Shown: in pieces, positions 37,490-46,452 of the stretch
How positions within the stretch are numbered: position 1 is the first letter of the stretch
How the letters are laid out: each line of letters opens with the position of its first letter
Origin: Blumeriella jaapii
Taxonomy: Eukaryota; Ascomycota; Leotiomycetes; Helotiales; Drepanopezizaceae
Length of the DNA: 64,000 nucleotides
Assembly: GCA_009599575.1 (NCBI GenBank)
Contig: VWND01000035.1
Span: 141,509-205,508, forward strand
Direction of reading: 5' to 3'
Notes under the pieces: model-generated
The model's input: the letters and a program-made list of their open reading frames with translations, nothing else
Told to the model about the DNA's origin: nothing
The model's database searches: none
Position numbers and translations under genes: made by a program

Positions 37490-39735
37490 GAAAAAGTAAA
37501 TATAAGTTTTTTATCCGTATACGCGTGGTACGTAGCGTAATTACGTAAATTTTTTATTAATTATTGGCCGTTAATTGCTTTTAATTCAGTCGTGAATTGG
37601 ATTGCGGCCGCTAATTATTAATTTTTACGCTTTCCGCTGGCTTCCGACAGACTTTCGCTTTTAATTTCAGTTAAAAACTGGCGATATTCGGCAAAAGTAT
37701 AATTAACGCCTGTAAAATGGTGAAATTCGTATTTCCAGGCTTCGTAAGCTGCTTTTCGCTTTTTTTGGCGTATATTAAATAAATTAATAATTTAGCTTTT
37801 TGCATATATAGCAAAGCTTTTTACGGTTTGGGCCGGTGCTTTTCGGATTGCCACGAAAAAAGGCTTTATATTTTTTTCGGTATAAACCTCCTCGACCTTT
37901 ATTTCTTTTTTATTGCTTTTATATTCGCGATCGGTGTAATATGCGCCCGATAGGTCCTTCCATATACTACCGGTGTTCTCGTTTTTGTTCTGAAAAATGC
38001 CGGTCTAATATAAATAGGCTCCGGAAGCTGGGTTTAGTTTTGAAATAACCGACATAAAGCTTTTCAACTATGTTAAAAAAACAGTAAAAAACTTTGCTAA
38101 ATTGTATTGCGCATACGCGCATTCTGGCATATTTTTAACTGCATTTATTAATACGTCGCGAAATGCTTTGTTTATATAATATTCGAAAATTAAATTGCGC
38201 TGAATTATCACTAGTTTTTTGGCCATAATTAAAAAACATTCGAAACTGGTTTTAATAGCGTTTTTAGGCATAAAAGCTATACGAAATAAACTTATGGATC
38301 GCTACTTTTCGAGGTATTTCTGGACGGATTCGGAGATTTCGAACTGCTTTTTTATCAGAGCAATTATAATCCAAAACTCGTAGTTCTGGCCGTATAATTT
38401 AATTATATAAAAGTCGTAGGCGTCGTTCTTTAGCATAAATGAAAAAACAACTGCGTAGCTAATTTCGTCTTTTTGCTGGATTTCAAATCTTAAACAATTT
38501 TTATAAAAAATATTTAATTTATCGTTCAGAATTTCGTATTCCGCATTTTTATACTTTTTTTTTTTATTATTATAAACTTTGGAAATATTTTTAATTTAAC
38601 GAGAATAATCGGGAACTTGCGTATAAAATGGGGCCGGGAATTGCAGCTTTGGGTAAAACTGCTCTGGTCGGACGTATATACGATACTTTCGTTGGTATTC
38701 GGGCTGGTATTAAAAAAAACTCTTTAACTTCGATGTTGCGTTATGGATCGTACGAGCCATATAGGTTATTGCGACCGGTATTTTCAGAATTCTGGTTTCT
38801 GGAGTTATATTAAAATTTTACCGGCTGTGCAAAAGTATCGGAACCTTTTTTTGCTTTGTTAAATAATAGCCCATTTGGTTTTCTAATTTTGCGATTATAT
38901 TCTCGGAATATCTCGTTATATTTAATGCGCAATCGAATTTTTTTTTTCTGCAAAACAAAAGTCTATTCGATTTTATTTAACTTTAATCGAGCTTAAACTA
39001 TTGCTGCGTATAAGATTTTTGCTACAGGTTTTTATAAAAAAGCCTGCGATTAAGCAAGTTTCGCGGAATTTTTTTCAAGCTCGGAAATTAAGCTTTGCAA
39101 ACGTATCGGAAATCTATTTTTCAAAATTTTTCCGAATAATTTGTAATAATTCGTAAAATAAATCTAGTTTATTATCTGTTTTGTAAACTTCGCAGCAAAG
39201 CGCAATATACTTATTCAAAGTCTTTTCGGAAAACGTTGCTAAATCCACTTTTTTACCCTAATTTTCGACACCGTATTTAATATATGCAAATATCGGAATT
39301 ATTTTAAATGCTTATTTTTAATAGTGAAGCAACTTGTATTTGAGATCCGGTATTTCGTAATTAATGGCGGTAGATAGGTTGGTGGCGTTCGTAATTGTTT
39401 TTGATTAATAATTATCGCAAAATATAAGCTGCAACAGGTTGGAAGGTAGAGCGTTTATTTGCTTGTATTGCTGCTTGGTTTTTTTAAAATCTTTTTTCGA
39501 AATCGTAGGATTCGCCGAACAGCGGTATTAATAAAACACAATCAAATAGAAATTATCAAACCTGATTTTAGCTACTTTTTTTTTTTTTTAGTCGTTTTGC
39601 ATAACAAAAGGAGATTAATAGCCTTTAGCGCAGATCTGAAAAAAAAATCGTTTTGCATAACAAAATCTCTTAAACTTGCCTTTTTTATTAAACTTTGCGA
39701 ATTTGTAATTAAAAGTAAATTTAACCACTAATCAG
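37490..39735 (-). pseudogene. Copia gag and 5' region remnant (element D)
   Basis: This part lies between the 5' LTR in element orientation (39736) and the protease. The minus-strand reading 38271-38068 (KNAIKTSFECFLIMAKKLVI and a following block) and readings near 39200-38900 are compatible with a copia gag, but no zinc knuckle or other defining motif can be recognised. The assignment rests on position. Confidence 0.5.
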
Positions 39736-39928
39736 TATTGGTATTATAGATAGTGATACAGATACGACTAGTCGTTAAATCGGGTTGAAACTGTATGCAT
39801 TCTACTGGGTCTAGCTGGTGTGAGAATATAAGATAGATGTGCGAGCGCTAGCGGGCGCTAGCGCTGCGCACCTACAACTGTGATCCCGCATCACCTGATC
39901 CCACGTGACCCCTATGGGTATTCCCACA
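39736..39928 (-). repeat. LTR of element D (right copy, 5' LTR in element orientation)
   Basis: This 193 bp LTR keeps the same palindrome at 39844-39865 and the CACGTG box at 39902-39907. Host DNA follows the AGCTT duplication. Confidence 0.95.
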
Positions 39929-39933
39929 AGCTT

Positions 39934-42827
39934 GAAATCTTGGGTTAGGCTGATGCAGTTGAGAAAGATCCGTGGTGGGTGCTCTGATCGTCACTTGGCG
40001 ATATTGCGACTGGCGGGAGCAAAATGGAGATCAAAGTCAAGACGGATCGTTTCTTAGCTGAAGAGATTTCAACGGAAGCGTACAAGATCTGTACTGTAAT
40101 GTAATTCGGCCTCTTTGATAAAATTGAAGCGTGCAGTGTGAGCTGCTAAGCGAACAAAATGACCGATTTTGATTTATGACCATGACCAGCTTAAAAACGG
40201 TTCAAAAAACACCACGGCAATTGAAACAGTATCATATCCGGTAGCGAATTCTTGTTTGGGACTAGTTCCGATATGCTGGGGGAAGATTCGTTAAAGAGGA
40301 ATAGCGAGATGACGAACGTGTCGCCTGAAAGGCAGGACCAGGTTTGGCAAAGCCAACAAGAGCTTTGTACATCCCGTTTGCTTTCACGGGTGTGTGAAGT
40401 TCTCGCGCAGTAACGCAGGAACATTCGTCAGAAAGGACCTACACTCCCGAACCTATAAACAGTTCTCTTTCGGCATGAGCTATCAGTTTTCATTTAGAGG
40501 TTGTGATCAGCACAAAACTATACCTTGACCAAGTCTATTTTGTAGTTTTTCGAGTCCAAGTTTCAAGAGGGAAGTCCCCATCCATCTCGATGCTTTCTCA
40601 TATGCAGAATCCCTGTTGCAACCCCGATAACATACATTGCAACACACACCTCTTCTGACGACTCACAGCTGGTTTTCTCTTCGTTGAAGATGGTTATCTT
40701 GAAATGGAGAAATACATTCTTATGATTCAAAGCTATAACAAGCACTGTAAATTCCCGAACCACGATCTAAGACACTAGCTGTTGTTGAAGAAAAGAGAAG
40801 AAAAGAAACGAAAATAAGAGAAAACCCCGCGTTTCCGGCTTTGTCTTTCCCGCATGGATGGAAATCATTTTAAAGCGTCGCAACAGCGGCGCCTATAATC
40901 AAACACGCGTCGCCGAGCCTGAAGCACTGTCTTATCTTACTGTAGATTCCCGAATCGGCCGTTACAGAAACGATCCGCCACGTATCGAGGGCATGAGTAT
41001 TTCGTAACAAAACGTCTAAATTAGCCGACTTCGCATTCAAAAAACACATATCTTTGAAATCGAAACCGCAGCAACAAAAGGGAGGTAGAGGAGATTTCTA
41101 CATCTCCGGTACACTCTGCACTTCAAAGCAATGCTGAAATCCCAAATCCCGAACGCGCTACATCCCCGAGACCTATTTCAAAATGCGAGCGCGGACAGAC
41201 TTCGCCGGGCCAGATTATCAACCATCTTTAAACTCGGTACCCTTGATCTACCGTACCCTTCGATCGTCAGGCGTCGCTTCTTTCGAGCTGGAAACACGTG
41301 GGTAGACGACAACTCGGTAGCGCTGCACGCCGCAGCTCGGAACATTTTTCGATAACAAGCTCTTGACATCTAAGCTTCACGCTGATGGATCCCGAGATTG
41401 AGTTAGGTCAATCAACGTGCGCAGGACTGCGCTATTGATATTCCCGGTGAGCCAACGACCGGCAACCCAAAGCGTGGCGTTTGCGACTGTGACCCAAGGT
41501 CGCTTCAAAAAAGCGCCGTGTCGAAAGAAGCGCAAGTGCAGACGAGAGATCGAGAATTCACTGGCTGGATGTAAGAAAACACAGATCGTCCGAAGATCGA
41601 ATTAGCCGAGGGGGTGTTGACACCACGCCACGGTGCCGTGCCCCTGAGCCGCTGCTGGGCCGTTGTCGACCAGCCCTCAGCCCACGTTCCCCGGGTCGCG
41701 GTTTGGATTGGCTGTTTCCAACGACGTCTCTTGATCTGGTCCTCGCGGATTCTCGTCGAGGCTCGTGGACGCCTGTGGACGGCGGAGAGGCGGGCGTCCC
41801 AGAGAAGTAAATGCTTGTTGCTTTTCAAGCCTTTTCCAAGAAATCTCCAAGGCTCCAAGGCCTGCCATTCACACTTGGATCTCAACCGACGACAGAAATG
41901 TCGGTTCGAGGGGTTTTCATCTCAACTTGAAAAACATGGCTCGCTGCTCTTGTCTGCTGACGAAGGGATAAGTAACCGGATGGTATGAGAACGAACGTTC
42001 CAGGGGGCATGTCACGATGTCTGATGCTATACACATCAGAAAGGCTTGCAAATAGAAAGCCTTGCAAATCGAAAGCCTTCCCTGCCGGTAGCCAGTCGAA
42101 GGTCTACTGTACTGTACCCCCGGAATGATGACGGGAGGAGCTACCTGCGAGGTCAGCGTCAGCATGGCTCTGGTCAAACCTCGCCTCTTTCAAAACGAGA
42201 TCTTGGGCCTTTGGCAAGATGAGAACACCTGCGCTTCTTGCTAGAGACCTCCCACACGATGCTCCCTTCCAGCGTGCTCACATCCCGAGATTCGATTCGC
42301 CGGGGCAGAATCGAAGACGGGAAGTCGTCGAGAAAGATTCATGTCGATGGCGTGCGCTTGCAGCGAGCACGACGAAGCGACGGGCCTACGAGCCCTGTCA
42401 TGGAACAATGCCAAACCGTTCAACCAACGATCGGTCAACGTGAACGCAACGGCGAGCTCCCCAGGCGCAGGTAGCTGCGAGTAGCCTCAAGACCTTTCCC
42501 GCACTGTGTAGCTCTGGTTCTTAGCGTCGGCGTGCTCTGGAACGGATGGGCGACTGATTCGACTACCTAGACATTGGACGTTAGCATCCGATCCACGCCA
42601 TCTATCCAGCCTGTCCAGAATAGTCGCTCCGAGGTTGCACAGCATTGAAGCCTGCCTGCAAGGGGTCCTCGTACAAATATGGCCTCTCGTCCGTACAGAA
42701 GTCTTGCCCTTTTCTGCTTCTTCTTTTTCAGCTGCGCCCTTGATCTCCGACGCCCTCGCCGTCTAGCTCACTTGTCGACAGTCTCCTTCATTGGTGTTCA
42801 TCGTTGGAGATAAACGTTGATCACACA
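39934..42827. other. Intergenic DNA between copia D and the phosphate transporter
   Basis: This stretch has balanced base composition. It holds only short overlapping frames on both strands (for example 41614-41988 and 41505-41885, which overlap antisense), none with a recognisable domain or intron structure. A CACGTG box lies at 41295-41300 and an AACGTG half-site variant at 42437-42442. CT-rich leader-like sequence precedes the start codon at 42828. I see no gene here. Confidence 0.6.
42437..42442 (+). promoter_or_regulatory. Possible Pho4/NUC-1-type site upstream of the phosphate transporter
   Basis: AACGTG (CACGTT on the other strand) is about 390 bp upstream of the start codon. Fungal phosphate-starvation bHLH regulators bind CACGTG and, more weakly, CACGTT. 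A full CACGTG is further out at 41295. One hexamer is weak evidence. Confidence 0.25.
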
Positions 42828-44786
42828 ATGGCTGCTGCCCAGCACGTCGCCGCTATGAACAAGACATCCGGAGGCAACAACGCCTTTCACAATTTCAACA
42901 ACGACTTTGCTCACATCGCCGATCCCAACGAGAGACGACGACTTGCGCTCGCTGAGATCGACAAGGCCCCCTTCGGCTGGTACCATGTTCGGGCCTGTGT
43001 TGTCGCCGGAATTGGCTTCTTTACTGACAGTTACGACGTGAGTTCCCCCAGACTGGCTTGGTGCAACAGCCACTGACAAGAAGTAAGATCTTCGCCATCA
43101 ACTTGGTGACGAGCATGCTGGGCATAGTGTTCTTCAACGACAGCAAGTCCCACGGAACCATTCCCGTCAGCTCGGATACCGCCATCAAGGTCTCGACTTC
43201 TGGCGGGACCGTGATGGGCCAGCTCGTGTTTGGATATCTCGCGGACGTTGTTGGACGCAAGCGCATGTACGGACTGGAGTTGATCATCATCATCTTTGCG
43301 ACTCTTGCGCAGGCCCTCTCCTCCAACTCTCGCGCGATCTCCATCACTGGTCTTATCATTTTCTGGCGAGTCATCATGGGGATCGGTAAGCACACGCTTG
43401 GTCTCTACTCAGAGACACCATCTCACCGTTGATCCAGGCATCGGTGGTGACTACCCTCTGTCTTCCATCATCACTTCGGAGTTTGCCACAACCAAGTGGA
43501 GAGGCGCAATGATGAATGCCGTGTTCGCCATGCAAGGTATCGGCCAGTTCACGGCAGCGATCCTGGCCCTGATTGTAACGACCGGCTTCAAGGAGTCTTT
43601 GTTGACTGCCCACTCGCAGGGCAAGAGCACGCCTGCCCGCGATTGCACTGGTACTTGTCAACTTGCTGTCGACAAGATGTGGCGTATCATCATGTAAGCC
43701 ATCTCTCCCCAGGATGAGTCTGAGTCTCATGAAGAAGAAGAGAGCTCTGATCCTCGCTTAGTGGTTTTGGTGCCGTGCCCGCTTGCATCGCTCTCTACTA
43801 CCGCCTCACCATCCCCGAGACGCCGTTACACCTTCGACGTGGCCCGCGACGTCGAGAAGGCCGGAACCGACGTCAAGGCCTACATCGATGGCAAGCCCGA
43901 AGGCCACCCCGATGAGATCCAGCGCGTTACTACCATGGCCCAGGCAGGTCCCGCGCTCGAGATCCCCCAAGCCTCTTTCCAGGACTTCTGCCACCACTAC
44001 GGACAGTGGAAGCACGGCAAGGTCCTCCTCGGCACGGCCGGCTCGTGGTTCTTCCTCGACGTGGCCTTCTACGGCCTCGGGCTCAACAACTCCATCATCC
44101 TGGCGGCCATCGGCTGGACCGGCGGCAGCACGCAGTACGAGGTCTTCCGGCGCAACGCCATCGGCAACCTGATTCTCGTCTGCGCGGGTGCCATCCCGGG
44201 CTACTGGGTCTCGGTGGCCACCATTGACACCCTCGGCCGGAAGCCCATCCAGATCGGCGGCTTCGCCATCCTGACCATCCTGTTCGTCATCATCGGCTTC
44301 GCCTACGACCACCTGTCCGGCCACGCCCTGCTGGCGCTCTACGTCCTGGCCCAGTTCTTCTTCAACTTCGGCCCCAACTCGACCACCTTCATCGTGCCGG
44401 GCGAGTGCTTCCCGACGCGCTACCGCTCGACGTCTCACGGCTTCTCGGCGGCGTCGGGCAAGGTCGGCGCCATCCTCGCCCAGGTCGTCTTTGGACCGCT
44501 GCGCACTCGTGGGGCCGCGCCGGGCGCGACCGGCCGCGCCGCCAGCCCGTGGCTGAAGCACATCATGGAGATCTTTGCCCTGTTCATGCTGTGCGGCTTG
44601 TTCACCTCGTTCCTGATCCCCGAGACCAAGAGGAAGACGCTCGAGGAGCTGGCGGGCGAGCTTCCGGGAACGCCCAACTCCGACCCGGCTCTCGTCGGCG
44701 GTCGCGAGCTCGCGTCCCGCCCGGCGTCAGAGGAGGGATCGCAGCCTGAGGAAAAACGAGCGCCTGCGAATGTGTTGCAGAACTGA
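42828..44786 (+). CDS. PHO84: PHO84-type high-affinity phosphate:H+ symporter (four exons, apparent 2-bp frameshift in exon 4)
   Basis: This is a major facilitator of the PHS family that would import inorganic phosphate with protons at the plasma membrane. Exons: 42828-43037, 43088-43385, 43438-43693, 43762-44786; introns of 50, 52 and 68 bp with GT-AG ends. Seen blocks are FFTDSYD then IFAINLVTSMLG, the MFS motif GYLADVVGRKRMYG, GGDYPLSSIITSEF, TTKWRGAMMNAVFAMQG, HYGQWKHGKVLLGTAGSWF, AFYGLGLNNS, DTLGRKPIQ and PGECFPTRYRSTSHG. The start is the first ATG in this frame, since the frame upstream of it has no ATG. Counting two lost bases, it would be 596 residues, the family's usual size. In exon 4 the conserved IPETPRYTFD is broken near 43823: the frame for IPETP does not run into RYTFD unless two bases are added in CGCG. 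It may be a sequence error, so I annotate it as a gene. Confidence 0.9.
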
Positions 44787-45016
44787 GATGTCGAGGAGTT
44801 GTCGATGGCGGGCGAGACGTGGCGTGTGGAGGGTGAGGAGATAGATCACCGTCGCTTGTTGTCCGTTCGCCTGGGACGATCTTTGGATGTACGCGAATTT
44901 AGAGACTAGACAGACGAATATCAGCGCAAGTTCATTCACATTGTCATTCCTGGTGGTCTCCCCTCGACGGTGAAGTGAGTGAGAAAACCAACATCTGATT
45001 AGTCATGTGGCGAGGT

Positions 45017-45022
45017 CACGTG
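45017..45022 (+). promoter_or_regulatory. CACGTG box between the transporter and the small heat-shock gene
   Basis: This perfect CACGTG palindrome is about 310 bp upstream of the heat-shock start codon. A (CCCTT)n tract (45029-45055) and two CCCCT stress-element words (44960-44964, 45029-45033) are close by. No convincing heat-shock element triplet was seen. Confidence 0.3.
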
Positions 45023-45166
45023 TGCGCGCCCCTTCCCTTCCCTTCCCTTCCCTTCTCTCTTCTTCTCGTGGCATCTCGAAGACACGAGCAGAAGGCCTCC
45101 CACTCGTAATCATGGTTTCTCACCCAGAGGATTGCGTCTTCGGTCTGCCTGGAGGCCGGAGCCAGG

Positions 45167-45175
45167 TATATATAA
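45167..45175 (+). promoter_or_regulatory. TATA box of the small heat-shock gene
   Basis: TATATATAA lies 152 bp upstream of the ATG, within a GC-rich setting. A strong TATA box is usual for stress-induced genes. Confidence 0.65.
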
Positions 45176-45326
45176 CAGCAGCCGAGTGAAGCTTGAGGCT
45201 TTCTCTTTCTATCATTCCGAAACACATACATTTCTCCTGCTGCCGGCGATCTTTCCACAAGCGAGGCTCTCACAGCTGCAAAGAAGCCCACAAAACAAGC
45301 GATCGAACCCGAAACGAAACATCGCC

Positions 45327-46052
45327 ATGTCGTTCCTCAGCCAGGCATACCTGCCCGCCGACACGAGCCTCTTCCATCTCCTCTCGCTCTCCGAGCTCGA
45401 CCACGGCCAACACAGGCTCCAACAAGCCCCCGAATCTCAACCATCACGAGAACTGCCATCTTGCGCCCGCCGCGCACAGCGCCCACGAACCTTCACGCCT
45501 CGCTTCGACGTGACCGAGACCGCCGAGGCCTACGAGCTCTACGGCGAAGTCCCGGGCCTGCAGCCGCAAGCGCTCGACGTCCGGTTCTCCGACGCGCAGA
45601 CGCTGGTCGTGACGGGCCGGACAGAGCGACAGCAGCCCCCCGCCGCTGCGGGGCCCGCCCCAGCACAAGCAGCGCGCGAGGCAGACGCCGGGACCGAGAA
45701 AGTCGTCGACGAGGCCGCCTCGTCACCCAAGTCGCTCGCTGCTACGGTCGAGGACGACGACTACGACGAGGCCGACACACCGCTGGCCACGCCCGACACG
45801 GCAGCCTCCTCGTTTGCTTCCGCGACAGCAGCCGCCCCATCACCTTCCGCGGCGGAGAAGGGCAAGCAGCCCGAGAGGCCAAGAGCGAGGTACTGGGTCG
45901 CTGAGCGCCAGGTCGGGGCGTTCGCGCGCAGCTTTGCGTTTGCGCAGCGCGTCGAGCAGGATTTCGTGACGGCGAGTCTGCGGGACGGCGTGCTGGCTGT
46001 GGTGGTGCCCAAGAGCTTGAAGAGCCGGAGGGTTGCTGTGAGCGTGTTGTGA
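45327..46052 (+). CDS. Small heat-shock protein, Hsp20/Hsp30 family
   Basis: This is an ATP-independent chaperone that would hold unfolding proteins in the cytosol under stress. The 241-residue protein has no intron. The alpha-crystallin domain starts near residue 54 (FTPRFDVTETAEAYELYGEV, then PGLQPQALDVRF and TLVVTGRTER) and ends near residue 235 with FARSFAFAQRVEQDF, TASLRDGVLAVVVPK. The final strand fits the family's 'A-l-dGvL-v-vPK' end. About 75 Ala/Pro/Glu/Asp-rich residues interrupt the domain after TGRTER, a feature common in Hsp30 proteins of filamentous fungi. The ATG at 45327 follows a short leader after the TATA box; the frame also runs upstream, but that part has no domain. The gene is convergent with the coiled-coil gene. 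Confidence 0.93.
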   Translation: MSFLSQAYLPADTSLFHLLSLSELDHGQHRLQQAPESQPSRELPSCARRAQRPRTFTPRFDVTETAEAYELYGEVPGLQPQALDVRFSDAQTLVVTGRTERQQPPAAAGPAPAQAAREADAGTEKVVDEAASSPKSLAATVEDDDYDEADTPLATPDTAASSFASATAAAPSPSAAEKGKQPERPRARYWVAERQVGAFARSFAFAQRVEQDFVTASLRDGVLAVVVPKSLKSRRVAVSVL

Positions 46053-46452
46053 GTGAGGCCCGGCCGGAGATGGAGTAGTGACGGAGGCTGGTGCGCGTTG
46101 GGAGGGAGTTCCCAGCTTTCTTGTGTGTTGCAAAGAGTTTGGATCGTGATTTGTGGACGCTAGATTTTAAAATGTGATACTCGCTGCTTGAAAATGCTGT
46201 GACTTTGGGATTAGAAACATGATGTAAGAGGAAATGTGAAGTGTGAAGTAAAACGTGACAAGCAATTGCCACTCGGCCGCGGACAGAAGTCTCTGCCTCG
46301 CTTCACTCTGGTGTCACGACGCTGCGAAAGGCAGCATCAGAGCGGGAGTCGAGGAGAAACAGAGACCATTCCGACTTCTGAAACGTAGCTAACACAGGCA
46401 CGAGACTGTACGCTCCATGCAATTGAACAACGATATCTACATGCCTTATCAC

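Larger units (their letters stand above)
33955..39928 (-). mobile_element. Complete Ty1/copia LTR retrotransposon D, minus strand
   Basis: Two 193 bp LTRs (33955-34147 and 39736-39928) start TGTTGG (TATTGG in the right copy) and end TTCCCACA. The 5-bp target duplication AGCTT is intact at 33950-33954 and 39929-39933. The element is 5,974 bp. Pol lies on the minus strand in copia order: protease, integrase, RT, RNase H. A pyrimidine tract right after the left LTR (34152-34167) is, on the minus strand, the expected polypurine tract. LTR differences are transitions only, as RIP gives. Confidence 0.95.

Noticed and set aside
41505..41988. Small gene in either orientation near 41.5-42.0 kb
   Set aside because: Overlapping frames of 124-126 codons occur on both strands with equal claim, with no domain, no intron signals and no repeat of conserved blocks.
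43806..44561. 251-codon minus-strand frame
   Set aside because: It is antisense to exon 4 of the phosphate transporter and is an Asp/Glu/Arg-rich shadow.
45132..45326. Longer N-terminus for the small heat-shock protein
   Set aside because: The frame is open to 45132 but covers the TATA box at 45167, and the upstream residues look like leader sequence. The ATG at 45327 starts just before the expected N-terminal region.
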